Origin: Sedimentitalea sp042687825
Lineage (GTDB): Bacteria; Pseudomonadota; Alphaproteobacteria; Rhodobacterales; Rhodobacteraceae
Assembly: GCF_042687825.1 (NCBI RefSeq)
Contig: NZ_JBHUQE010000002.1
Location: forward strand, 1 to 64,000
DNA length: 64,000 bases
Direction of reading: 5' to 3'
Part shown: positions 51,440-60,006 of the stretch, one piece after another
Layout: every line of letters starts with the position of its first letter
Numbering within the stretch: the first letter of the stretch is position 1
Made by a program: the position numbers and the translations under genes
The notes under the pieces: generated by a model
Databases searched by the model: none
What the model saw: only the letters and a program-made list of their open reading frames with translations
What the model was told of the DNA's origin: nothing

Positions 51440-52402
51440 TCAGACCGGGCTGCGATACTCCATGCGCCGCACCGATCCGGTCTTGGAGCGCATCAGCAGG
51501 GTCTGGGTGGTGACCCAGCCGGGTTCGCGCTTGATCCCGGCCAGCAATGTGCCGCCAGTGACGCCGGTGGCGGCAAAGATCACGTCCTGCTGCACCATCT
51601 CGTCGCGGGCGTAGATCTTGTTCAGATCGGTGATCCCGGCCTTTGCCGCGCGGGCCTTTTCATCATCGTTGCGGAACAGCAGGCGGCCATAGATCTGTCC
51701 GCCCATGCATTTCAGCGCCGCCGCGGCCAGAACCCCCTCGGGCGCACCGCCCGAGCCCATATACATGTCGATGCCGGTCTTGTCGGCCTCGGCGCAATGC
51801 ATGACGCCGGCCACGTCGCCATCGGTGATCAGACGGATCGAGGCGCCGGTGCCGCGTACTTCGGCGATCATCTCTTCGTGGCGGGGACGTTCCAGAATAC
51901 AGACGGTGATGTCTGACGGTTCACAGCCCTTTTCCTTGGCCAGCGCCGAGACCCGGGTGGCCGGCGGCATGTCCAGGGACACCAGCCCTTCGGAATAGCC
52001 CGGCCCGATGGCCAGTTTTTCCATATAGACATCAGGTGCGTGCAGCATCGAGCCGCGCGGCCCCATCGCGATCACGGTCAGCGCGTTGGGCATGTCCTTT
52101 GCCGTCAGCGTCGTGCCTTCCAGCGGATCCAGTGCGATATCGACGCCGGGGCCGCTGCCGGTGCCGACTTCTTCGCCGATATACAGCATCGGGGCTTCGT
52201 CGCGCTCGCCTTCGCCGATGACAACGACGCCGGCGATGTCCAGCAGGTTCAACTGTTCGCGCATGGCGTTCACGGCGGCCTGGTCGGCAGCCTTTTCATC
52301 GCCCCGCCCGATCAGCGAGGCCGAGGCCAGGGCGGCCTGTTCCGCCACGCGGGCCAGACCCAGCGACAGCATGCGGTCATGAAATTCGTTTGTGCCGGTC
52401 AT
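51440..52402 (-). CDS. glpX: Fructose-1,6-bisphosphatase class II
   Basis: 320 residues from ATG 52402 (MTGTNEFHDRMLSLGLARV), with CAGGAGC upstream. The GlpX pattern is clear: AALASASLIGRGDEKAADQAAVNAMR in two parts, GEGERDEAPMLYIGEEVG, DIALDPLEGTTLTAKDMPNA, and YMGSGGAPEGVLAAAALKCM. Li+-sensitive, metal-dependent hydrolysis of fructose-1,6-bisphosphate in gluconeogenesis. The open frame continues upstream through a hexanucleotide repeat as a Pro-Thr run, which is not considered coding. Confidence 0.95.
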   Translation of the reverse strand: MTGTNEFHDRMLSLGLARVAEQAALASASLIGRGDEKAADQAAVNAMREQLNLLDIAGVVVIGEGERDEAPMLYIGEEVGTGSGPGVDIALDPLEGTTLTAKDMPNALTVIAMGPRGSMLHAPDVYMEKLAIGPGYSEGLVSLDMPPATRVSALAKEKGCEPSDITVCILERPRHEEMIAEVRGTGASIRLITDGDVAGVMHCAEADKTGIDMYMGSGGAPEGVLAAAALKCMGGQIYGRLLFRNDDEKARAAKAGITDLNKIYARDEMVQQDVIFAATGVTGGTLLAGIKREPGWVTTQTLLMRSKTGSVRRMEYRSPV

Positions 52403-52419
52403 GAAAAAAGCTCCTGTTC

Positions 52420-52456
<37 letters not shown>

Positions 52457-52475
52457 TATGTGTGGCTGGAACGGT

Positions 52476-53762
52476 TCAGACGCTTTCGATGCGCAGGGCA
52501 ACGGGCGGCGCCACCACCACATCGGTTTTTTCGATCGCTTCCAGCGCCTCGTCCAGTGCCGTGCGGGTGGTCTTGTGGGTGACAAACAGCACCGGCGCGG
52601 CGGGCTCGGAATGGCCGTACTGGCGCATCCGGTCGATCGAGACGCCGGAATTGCCGAGGATCGTGGCGACCTTGGCAAGCGCGCCGGGTTTGTCCAGCAG
52701 GGCCATCCGCAGATAGAAGGGCGCCGGCAGGCCGGTGCGCGCTGCCGGGGCTTCCTGCAGGGTTTGCGCCGGCTGGCCAAACGTTGGCAGACGCAGACCC
52801 CGCGCCAAGTCGCAGACATCGCCCATCACCGCGCTGGCGGTCGGACCCTGTCCGGCACCGGGGCCGCGCAGCACGATCTGTTCCACCGCGTCACCCTCAA
52901 TCACCACCATGTTGGTGCCGCCTTCGAGCTGCCCCAGGGGCGAACTGTCGGGTACCAGACAGGGCTGCATCCGCTGTTCCAGCCCGCGGCCGGTACGTTG
53001 CGCGACCCCCAGCAGCTTGATCCGGTATCCCATGTCGGCGGCCTGACGGATATCCTCGATGGCGATGCGCTCGATGCCTTCGATCTCGATACCGTCAAAA
53101 TCCGGTTTCGTGCCAAAGGCGATGGAACTGAGCAGCGCCAGCTTGTGCCCGGCATCGATGCCGCCCACATCCAGCGTCGGATCGGCTTCGAGATAGCCCA
53201 GATCGTCGGCCTCTTTGAACACGGTTTCATAGGGCAGACCGGCATGTTCCATCCGTGTCAGGATATAGTTGCAGGTGCCGTTCATCACCCCCATGACCCG
53301 GGTGATTTCGTTGGCGGCCAGGCCCTCGGTCAGGACCTTGATTACCGGAATGCCGCCGGCGACGGCGGCTTCATAACGAATCTGGCGGCCAGCGGCCTCG
53401 GCGCGTTCCGCCAGCGCCTGGCCGTGAATGGCCAGCATCGCCTTGTTGGCGGTGACCACGTCCTTGCCGCCATCCAGCGCCGCTTCGGTGGCGGCTTTTG
53501 CGGCACCATCCTCGCCGCCCATCAATTCCAGAAAAATGTCGACATCATCGCGCCGGGCCAGCGCCACCGGGTCGTTTTCCCAGGCATAGGGCGACAGATC
53601 GACGCCACGGTCCTTGCTTGGGTCGCGCGCCGAAACGGCGGTGATCCGGATGTCGCGTCCGGTGCGCGCGCGCAACAGCTGGGCCTGACGCCGGACGATG
53701 CCGACGACTCCCAATCCCACGGTCCCCAAACCGGCCACTCCCAGGCGCAATGGTGTCGTCAT
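52476..53762 (-). CDS. hom: Homoserine dehydrogenase
   Basis: 428 residues from ATG 53762 (MTTPLRLGVAGLGTVGLGVV). N-terminal NAD(P)-binding domain (GLGTVGLGVVGIV), catalytic domain (VMGVMNGTCNYILTRM, EADPTLDVGGIDAGHKLALL) and a C-terminal ACT domain (FYLRMALLDKPGALAKVATIL). It makes homoserine for threonine and methionine synthesis; the ACT domain suggests threonine feedback. The frame upstream of this ATG has no homology. Confidence 0.95.
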   Translation of the reverse strand: MTTPLRLGVAGLGTVGLGVVGIVRRQAQLLRARTGRDIRITAVSARDPSKDRGVDLSPYAWENDPVALARRDDVDIFLELMGGEDGAAKAATEAALDGGKDVVTANKAMLAIHGQALAERAEAAGRQIRYEAAVAGGIPVIKVLTEGLAANEITRVMGVMNGTCNYILTRMEHAGLPYETVFKEADDLGYLEADPTLDVGGIDAGHKLALLSSIAFGTKPDFDGIEIEGIERIAIEDIRQAADMGYRIKLLGVAQRTGRGLEQRMQPCLVPDSSPLGQLEGGTNMVVIEGDAVEQIVLRGPGAGQGPTASAVMGDVCDLARGLRLPTFGQPAQTLQEAPAARTGLPAPFYLRMALLDKPGALAKVATILGNSGVSIDRMRQYGHSEPAAPVLFVTHKTTRTALDEALEAIEKTDVVVAPPVALRIESV

Positions 53763-53850
53763 GAGGCTGTCCCTTGATCTTGTGTTTGGCTGTGCCTTAG
53801 CGGGTTCGGCGAAAGGGTGCAACGTATCAGGTGGCGTCCTTTGCTGGGCT

Positions 53851-54168
53851 CTATCGAGCAACTCCGCTGCGCATGCGCGCTGCGGTCGCGTCATCGACGA
53901 CCGGCGCGTTCATCTGCCGGGCGCGCTGTTGCAGCCCGTCGCGCCGCGTCTCCAGTTCGGCGCGCAAGGCGTCGGCCTGTTGCTGCGGCGGCGGCAGCGG
54001 CGTCAACAACCCGTCCAGCGGTACCAATGCGGGGTAATCCGCCTGTTTCAGATGCGCGGGGACGGTTGCGTCCAGTTCCGGGATATCGGTACAGGCCGCC
54101 AGCATGGGACCGGCCAGCAGGGCAAAGGCGGCGGGGAGAAGCGGGCGGAAAGGTGGCAAAGCGGTCAT
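53851..54168 (-). CDS. Small lipoprotein
   Basis: 105 residues from ATG 54168 (MTALPPFRPLLPAAFALLAG, lipobox MLAAC). The mature part is short and charged (TDIPELDATVPAHLKQADYP, LRAELETRRDGLQQRARQ). No family assigned. It is upstream of hom on the same strand and convergent with nothing; an upstream extension of the frame overlaps the divergent TetR gene and is rejected. Confidence 0.7.
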   Translation of the reverse strand: MTALPPFRPLLPAAFALLAGPMLAACTDIPELDATVPAHLKQADYPALVPLDGLLTPLPPPQQQADALRAELETRRDGLQQRARQMNAPVVDDATAARMRSGVAR

Positions 54169-54274
54169 CTTGGCACCGGTTTTCTGACGAAAGGTTCGCA
54201 ATCGTGATGCACTGTCGCGGGAAAAGTCGCAAGCAAGGGTTTTTTCTGAACGAATGTTCAGATAGCCTTGGGGC

Positions 54275-54862
54275 ATGGCGCGCACGACAGGTTCCCATTC
54301 TGACATCACCGGCCCCCGCATCCGCGACGCGGCGTTGCAGCTTTTCGCCCAGCACGGATATGCTGCGGTCTCGATGCGCCAGATCGCCGGCAAGGTCGGG
54401 GTGCAGGCGGGCGCGCTGTACAATTACACGCCGGACAAGCAAAGCCTGCTGTTCGGTCTGATGAAGGGCCATATGGAGGATCTGCTGGCCGCCCGGGCCG
54501 AGCGGGAAGCGCCTGGCGATCCAATGGGGCAGCTCGAGGATTTCACCCGGTTCCACATCGCGTTTCACCTGCAGCGTCTGGACGCGGTTTTTGTCTCTTA
54601 TATGGAACTGCGCAATCTGGACGAAGAGAATTTCATTGCCATCGAGACCCTGCGCCGAACCTACGAGGATCAGCTGGAAGAGATCCTGCGGCGTGGGGTG
54701 GCGGCAGGGCTGTTCGCGGTTCCGGACACCAAGATCGCCACCCTTGCGGTCATCGCGATGCTGACCGGTGTCACGACCTGGTATCGCAGCGGCGGGCGTC
54801 TGTCGGTGCCGCAGGTCGAGACGATCTACTGGGACATGGTGCGCAAGTCGGTCGCCGCCTAG
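54275..54862 (+). CDS. TetR-family transcriptional regulator
   Basis: 195 residues. The N-terminal helix-turn-helix is typical (RIRDAALQLFAQHGYAAVSM, RQIAGKVGVQAGALYNYTPDK, KQSLLFGLM). The C-terminal domain resembles acyl-CoA-sensing TetR regulators (VAAGLFAVPDTKIATLAVIA), seen by eye only. It ends convergently with the monooxygenase-fold gene, overlapping it by four bases. Confidence 0.88.
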   Translation: MARTTGSHSDITGPRIRDAALQLFAQHGYAAVSMRQIAGKVGVQAGALYNYTPDKQSLLFGLMKGHMEDLLAARAEREAPGDPMGQLEDFTRFHIAFHLQRLDAVFVSYMELRNLDEENFIAIETLRRTYEDQLEEILRRGVAAGLFAVPDTKIATLAVIAMLTGVTTWYRSGGRLSVPQVETIYWDMVRKSVAA

Positions 54863-55164
54863 GGCACCAGCGCGGGTGCCAGTTCATAGTGGCTCAGCCG
54901 CCGGTCGCGGACCAGTTCGGCCTCGGCCGGATCAATATGCGGCTGCTGCCAATCCTCGCCGGAAAAGGCGCGGATGGCATCGACATTTTCCCAGACCATG
55001 ACCATGCTGAACTCGGTCGGACTGTCCGGCCGCGGCAGTCCGGCTGTCAATGAGACCAACCCGGGCTGGCTTTTGACCAGCGGAATCGCGGTTTCGATGA
55101 AAAACCTGCGGAACGCGTCGACCTTTTCCTCGAATATGCTCACCTGAAAAATCCGTACAATCAT
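54859..55164 (-). CDS. Antibiotic biosynthesis monooxygenase (ABM) fold protein
   Basis: 101 residues from ATG 55164 (MIVRIFQVSIFEEKVDAFRR), after a GGGGGC site; an ATG four codons earlier is possible. A dimeric ferredoxin-like barrel is suggested by PGLVSLTAGLPRP and FSMVMVWENVDAIRAFSGED. Such proteins range from quinol monooxygenases to haem-binding or stress proteins; no specific activity is claimed. Confidence 0.75.
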   Translation of the reverse strand: MIVRIFQVSIFEEKVDAFRRFFIETAIPLVKSQPGLVSLTAGLPRPDSPTEFSMVMVWENVDAIRAFSGEDWQQPHIDPAEAELVRDRRLSHYELAPALVP

Positions 55165-55214
55165 TTTGCCCCCCATTTCTCGCAGGGGGCAATCATAGCA
55201 CAGATCCGTGCAAT

Positions 55215-56126
55215 CTACCGCGCTGGCCGGATAAAGCTGCCATTTCGCAGATCGCGCATCGCCTGGCGCAATTCCTCTTGGGTGTTCATCACGATCGGGC
55301 CGTGCCAGGCCACCGGTTCGTTGATCGGCGCGCCCGAGATCAGCAGAAACCTCACGCCTTCCTCGCCGGCCTGAACGGTCACCTCGTCGCCGGTTCCGAA
55401 CCGGATCAGGGTGCGGTTGCCCGACAGGTCGCGCATATTGACCTCTTGCCCGGCGACTTCCTTTTCCAGCAACACCCCGGCCGGGGCCGCGGCATCGGCA
55501 AAGGTCGCAGCACCCTCGAAGACATAGGCAAAGGCGCGGCGATAGGTGTCGATGCGAAAGCTCCTGCGCAGGCCAGGTGGCACGCTGATGTCAAGATATT
55601 GCGGATCGGCGGCGATACCGTCGACCGGGCCGGTCCTGCCCCAGAAGGAGCCGACAATGATCCGGACACGGGTGCCGTCGTCGTCGATCACCTCGGGTAT
55701 TTCGGCGGCGGCAACGTCCTGATAGCGCGGCGCGGTCATCTTCTGCGCGGCGGGCAGGTTGCCCCACAGCTGAAAGCCGTGCATCTGACCGGCGGCGTTG
55801 GCCTGCGGCATCTCCTGATGCATGATGCCCGAGCCAGCGGTCATCCATTGCACGTCCCCGGCGCCCAGCCTGCCGGTATTGCCCAGCGAGTCGCCGTGAT
55901 CGACCTGACCGGCCAGGACATATGTAATGGTCTCTATTCCGCGATGAGGATGCCAGGGAAACCCCTTGATGAAATCCTCTGGGCGATCGTTTCGGAAATC
56001 GTCGAACAACAGGAACGGGTCCAGTTCCGTGGGATCCCGAAAGCCAAAGGCGCGGTGCAGTTTCACCCCCGCGCCCTCGATCGTCGGGCGTGCCAGGCGG
56101 GTTTCAAGCGTCGGTCTGATGGACAT
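55215..56126 (-). CDS. Pirin-family bicupin
   Basis: 303 residues. The pirin metal site is visible: FPWHPHRGIETITYVLAGQVDH in the first cupin, then GDVQWMTAGSGIMHQEMP. The second cupin is present near the C-terminus (RFLLISGAPINEPVAWHGPIV). Bacterial pirins are quercetinase-like or modulate central metabolism; the role here is unknown. Confidence 0.92.
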   Translation of the reverse strand: MSIRPTLETRLARPTIEGAGVKLHRAFGFRDPTELDPFLLFDDFRNDRPEDFIKGFPWHPHRGIETITYVLAGQVDHGDSLGNTGRLGAGDVQWMTAGSGIMHQEMPQANAAGQMHGFQLWGNLPAAQKMTAPRYQDVAAAEIPEVIDDDGTRVRIIVGSFWGRTGPVDGIAADPQYLDISVPPGLRRSFRIDTYRRAFAYVFEGAATFADAAAPAGVLLEKEVAGQEVNMRDLSGNRTLIRFGTGDEVTVQAGEEGVRFLLISGAPINEPVAWHGPIVMNTQEELRQAMRDLRNGSFIRPAR

Positions 56127-56400
56127 GGGCGGACCTCATCTGTGCGGTTGCGGTTCACAACACAGCTAGGCCGGGCGGGCGCGGATACAATCCGCGCCTA
56201 TTCACCGGGCCTGTGCGCCGATGCGCATTGGCCGGGTTCAGCAGGCAGATGTCAGCGTCGCCGTCCCGTTGGCCCGCGTCCGCGCCGAGGCGGGCGGGCG
56301 GTGACCGGCACCGGGACGGGCGCGGGGGTCAGGCCCCACAGCGGCAGCTGGGCCGCGGGGGTGTCCTGACAGGCGCGAAACAGTGCGCGGCAGAGTCGGA
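56127..56400. other. Intergenic region between pirin and Hint genes
   Basis: 274 bases with no supported gene. It is very GC-rich, and its open frames are low-complexity Arg/Gly/Pro. Confidence 0.4.
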
Positions 56401-57174
56401 TCAGGATGTGATGCAAAACCAGGCCCCTTCGATGCAGACGGTTTCCGGCTCGGCGCAATGGAACCGGTAATAGGTCATCTCGGTCTGTTGCGACCGGTGA
56501 ATGCTGGGATGGCCCTCGAAACCGGATGCGGGGCCGGTCTTTTGAGCGCCGACCAGCCCGGTGGTACAGATGATCTGGGCCGGGGACACCAGGATATTGC
56601 GCTGCGGCGTGCCCTTGCCCAACGCGCCTGCCCGCAGGTGCAACGGGTGGGCCTCGGTATGACGCGCCATGAAATCGGCATCCAGACGGATTTCATCGAT
56701 TTTGACGACTTCCTTATAGGCGCCGGACAGGGTCTTGACCCGGTCGCGCACACGTAGAGCCTGGATTGGCAGTTCGCCAAAGCTGGTCGAGACCCGGCAG
56801 CGGCGGTCGAACCCGGGCAGGCTCCATACCAGTTCGGCCGATTTCGGCCGGTTCGGGCCAGGGGCCTCGGCCGCGCTCGATTCCAATGCCGATCGTATCG
56901 CCGAGGGCGCCGCCGGATCCGATCCGGCGGGCCACCCGGCCTTTTTCAAAACCGAGGCCAGAAGCGCGATGTCCCTTGCTTCGTTTTCACCCGTGCCCGA
57001 GGGGGTGCCCGGCCGCTTTTGGCGGTCGGGGCGCGGGGCGAGGTCCTGCGGTTTCGGGCGCGCCATCGGCTGTATCGACCCCACCGGGCGAACAGGGCGC
57101 ACGCCGGGGCGGGCTCCCTGCTGCGGGTCGCGTTGGTCGCTGGCTGACGCCTGTCTATGTTTCTTCAATTCCAT
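56401..57174 (-). CDS. Stand-alone Hint-domain (Hedgehog/intein) protein
   Basis: 257 residues from ATG 57174 (MELKKHRQASASDQRD). A disordered, Arg/Pro-rich first half is followed by a Hint domain (CRVSTSFGELPIQALRVRDRVKT; HPLHLRAGALG; NILVSPAQIICTTG; HPSIHRSQQTEMTYYRFHC). No extein or RTX part is attached. In Rhodobacterales, Hint domains are common in proteins of unknown role. The first residue of the domain is Cys, so autoprocessing is conceivable. Confidence 0.75.
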   Translation of the reverse strand: MELKKHRQASASDQRDPQQGARPGVRPVRPVGSIQPMARPKPQDLAPRPDRQKRPGTPSGTGENEARDIALLASVLKKAGWPAGSDPAAPSAIRSALESSAAEAPGPNRPKSAELVWSLPGFDRRCRVSTSFGELPIQALRVRDRVKTLSGAYKEVVKIDEIRLDADFMARHTEAHPLHLRAGALGKGTPQRNILVSPAQIICTTGLVGAQKTGPASGFEGHPSIHRSQQTEMTYYRFHCAEPETVCIEGAWFCITS

Positions 57175-57426
57175 GTAAATCAATATAAGTATTTTCGGGA
57201 AAAACGCTACAAAATCAATGCGTTTAGGTTAATCATTGAATGCGTTACGGAAACGGTGAACCGACCCGAGGCGCCATTGTTGCCCCCAGCGCGACACTGA
57301 CCCGTTGGACAGCAGCGGGCGTAGATCAACGAGTACCGCGTCGCGGTATGAGGTGTCGCAAACAGAGGCGACTGTCGCAAACCGACTCGCCAGTCTGAAG
57401 CCAGTCACAGCCGCGGAGGGCAGGGA

Positions 57427-58383
57427 ATGCGCGTTGGTTTCATCGGTTTGGGCAATGTCGGTGGCAAGCTGTCGGGCAGCCTGTTGCGAAACGGCGTCGC
57501 GCTGCAGGTGCACGACCTGAATGGCGATCTCGTGGAACGGGCGGTCGCCGCCGGGGCGCGTGCCGCGCCCGGACCGGCGGCCATGATGCGCGATTGCGAT
57601 GCGGTGATCACCTGTCTGCCCAGCCCCGCCGCCAGCGCCGCGGTGATGGTCGAGATGTTGGCCGAAATCGGCCCCGGCAAGATCTGGATGGAAATGTCGA
57701 CGACGGATGAGGCCGAGATACGGCGCTTGGGAGCCGAGGTCATGGCGCGCGGCGGGGCGGCGGTGGATTGCCCGGTTTCCGGCGGCTGTCATCGCGCCGA
57801 TACCGGTAATATAAGCATCTTTGCCGGCTGCGACCGTCCGACATTCGAACGGATCCTGCCGCTGCTGACGGTGATGGGCCGCCGGGTGCTGCATACCGGC
57901 GATCTGGGCAGCGCCAGCATTCTCAAGGTGGTCACGAACTATCTGGCGACCGCCAATCTGGTCAGTTGCGCCGAGGCACTGGTGGTGTCCAAGGCCGCCG
58001 GGATGGATCTGAACGTGGCGTACGAGGCGATCCGGATCAGTTCAGGCACCAGTTTCGTGCACGAGACCGAAAGCCAGGTGATCCTGAACGGCAGCCGCGA
58101 TATCTCGTTCACCATGGATCTGGTGGCCAAGGATATCGGTCTGTTCCAGCAGATCGCCGAGCGCGCCGGCGTGCCGCTGGAACTGAACCCCCGGCTGATC
58201 GAGATCTTTGCCGACGGGATTGCCCGCTATGGACCGCGCGAATTGTCGCCCAACATCATCCGGCGGCTCGAGGACGCCACCGGACTGGAGATTCGTGCGC
58301 CCGGATTTCCGGCCGAAATGGTCGATGACGAGCCGGAGGCGCCCGGCACCGAGATCCGGCTGGACCGCCCGACGGCGGATTGA
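57427..58383 (+). CDS. NAD(P)-dependent oxidoreductase, 3-hydroxyisobutyrate dehydrogenase family
   Basis: 318 residues. The N-terminal Rossmann motif MRVGFIGLGNVGGKLSGSLL is followed by the substrate site DCPVSGGCHRADTG, the catalytic-Lys region SILKVVTNYLATANLVSCAE, and the C-terminal helical domain (MDLVAKDIGLFQQIAERAGVP). It oxidises a beta-hydroxy acid; which one is not decidable. GGAGGG precedes the ATG. Confidence 0.9.
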   Translation: MRVGFIGLGNVGGKLSGSLLRNGVALQVHDLNGDLVERAVAAGARAAPGPAAMMRDCDAVITCLPSPAASAAVMVEMLAEIGPGKIWMEMSTTDEAEIRRLGAEVMARGGAAVDCPVSGGCHRADTGNISIFAGCDRPTFERILPLLTVMGRRVLHTGDLGSASILKVVTNYLATANLVSCAEALVVSKAAGMDLNVAYEAIRISSGTSFVHETESQVILNGSRDISFTMDLVAKDIGLFQQIAERAGVPLELNPRLIEIFADGIARYGPRELSPNIIRRLEDATGLEIRAPGFPAEMVDDEPEAPGTEIRLDRPTAD

Positions 58384-58441
58384 CCTGTTCGCGCCCGCCG
58401 GTTCCGGGTAAACCGGTCGCGACCGGACAGAGGGACAGAGC

Positions 58442-58933
58442 ATGGAAACCGAAATCAGGGCCGTCATCGAGGCCAGCGCGCTGCGCCGCTGGGTCGGGGT
58501 GGTGACGCTGGCCGCCATCGCGGGGTTGTTGATCTATGGTGTGCTGGCGCTGCCCGGCGATCCTTTGGTACAGGCAGTCATGGCCGGGCTTGGGGTGGCG
58601 GCGTTATGGCTGGCCGAGCGGTTGCGCCGTGCCACTGGCCATCGAATCGAGTTGACCGGGACCGAACTGCGCGACAGCAGCGGCGTCTGCATCGTAAAGA
58701 TCGACAATATTGTGGCTCTGAATCGCGGCTCCTTCGCCTTCAAGCCGACAAACGGGTTTCTACTGCGGACCAAAACGCCGGGTTCCCGGGCCTGGCGCCC
58801 GGGCATGTGGTGGCGTATTGGGACGCGGATCGGGATCGGCGGCGTCACCCCGAGTCATCAGGCCAAGGCGATGGCCGCGCTGCTGGATCAGGACATCGCC
58901 GCGCGTGGTCAGGCGTCAGACCACTTGATCTGA
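58442..58933 (+). CDS. Small inner-membrane protein with PH-like C-terminal part
   Basis: 163 residues. Two hydrophobic segments (VVTLAAIAGLLIYGVLAL; VQAVMAGLGVAALWLAERL) are followed by a beta-rich soluble part (HRIELTGTELRDSSGVCIVK, FLLRTKTPGSRAWRPGMWWR). Fifty-eight bases after the dehydrogenase and probably cotranscribed. Its 3' end overlaps the convergent TadE-type gene by 25 bases. Confidence 0.75.
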   Translation: METEIRAVIEASALRRWVGVVTLAAIAGLLIYGVLALPGDPLVQAVMAGLGVAALWLAERLRRATGHRIELTGTELRDSSGVCIVKIDNIVALNRGSFAFKPTNGFLLRTKTPGSRAWRPGMWWRIGTRIGIGGVTPSHQAKAMAALLDQDIAARGQASDHLI

Positions 58934-59463
58934 TCGACAAAGCGCGGGCGGGTAAAGACGAAATTGTCCAGATCCCGGTCGCCCATGCCGATGTCGAAAA
59001 GCGGGTGAAAAACATTGTTGGTTTCGACCAGAATGACGATTTCATTGTCGGGCATCGCGGGCAGCTTGCTGGCCAGATCCGAGACATTGGCGTTGGTCAG
59101 ATCCGCCGGAAAACCGCGATTGGCCGACCAGTTGACGTAGTACCGGTCGTCCGGCCCGTCCCAGCGGATCACGGTGATGCGCATGCTGCTATCCGAGGGC
59201 GTGCGCGTCATCAGTTCGAACAGATTGACCATGCTGTCGATATATTCGTCGTTGATATCGGTGGTTTCGCGCGAAATCAGGTCGCTGATCGTATAGGCGG
59301 CTTTCAGGTTTGACGCACTTTGCTGGTAGCCGTCGAAATAGACGAATGTCGCCATAAAGGCCCAGAAGATGAAGGGCATGGCCAGAATGAACTCGACGGT
59401 GACGCTGCCGTCGGTGTCGTCGCAAAAGGCCTTGGCGCGGGGGAAAAGACGGAGTTTCAGCAT
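58909..59463 (-). CDS. TadE-family pilus assembly protein
   Basis: 184 residues. One N-terminal hydrophobic helix with the TadE-like signature (DGSVTVEFILAMPFIFWAFMATFVYF), then a periplasmic domain. The third of three adjacent tad-type genes; a pseudopilin-like partner of the Flp pilus system. The remaining tad genes are not in this window. Confidence 0.85.
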   Translation of the reverse strand: MLKLRLFPRAKAFCDDTDGSVTVEFILAMPFIFWAFMATFVYFDGYQQSASNLKAAYTISDLISRETTDINDEYIDSMVNLFELMTRTPSDSSMRITVIRWDGPDDRYYVNWSANRGFPADLTNANVSDLASKLPAMPDNEIVILVETNNVFHPLFDIGMGDRDLDNFVFTRPRFVDQIKWSDA

Positions 59464-59466
59464 CGT

Positions 59467-60006
59467 TTACCTCGGTTCCTGAACGAAGACAGAGGTCGAG
59501 ACCAGGGCGTATTGACCGGCTCCGTCCTTCTGGATGTTCTTGCCCAATCCGGTCGTCGGAAAGACCGGATCGATCTTGGCGCAGGCCCGCAGGATCATCA
59601 GTTCGTTGTCTGCGGCATCATTCTTGAAGGTGGTCTTGGGCTGCACCTCCTTGGAAGCGTCCGAGCAGGTTGCGTATTCGGAAATGCCGACCCAGGCACG
59701 GGGATCGACCTGGACCATTTCCAGTTTCAGGTTATCACCACAATTGTGGATGAACCCGGCGCGCTGACAGATGAGGTCCTTGATCTGATCGTGTTGCGGC
59801 GCCGACCCGGTGCTGAGCCGGATATCGCGCACCGTCAGGTCCATCGCCCGCTCGAGACCCGAGTGATACAGGGTCACCATTCCCAGTTCGATGCCCGTCA
59901 GCAGGAACATCATCATTGCCGGAAAGGTGATGGCGAATTCAACCGTAGCGTTGCCGTTTTCACAGCCGGCAAACCGCTTGGCCTTGGACATCAGGGTTCG
60001 GATCAT
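59467..60006 (-). CDS. TadE/TadF-family pilus assembly protein
   Basis: 179 residues. N-terminal pseudopilin helix (GNATVEFAITFPAMMMFLLT) followed by a periplasmic part with several Cys. It overlaps the upstream vWA gene by ATGA and lies three bases from the downstream tadE-like gene, forming one operon. Confidence 0.85.
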   Translation of the reverse strand: MIRTLMSKAKRFAGCENGNATVEFAITFPAMMMFLLTGIELGMVTLYHSGLERAMDLTVRDIRLSTGSAPQHDQIKDLICQRAGFIHNCGDNLKLEMVQVDPRAWVGISEYATCSDASKEVQPKTTFKNDAADNELMILRACAKIDPVFPTTGLGKNIQKDGAGQYALVSTSVFVQEPR

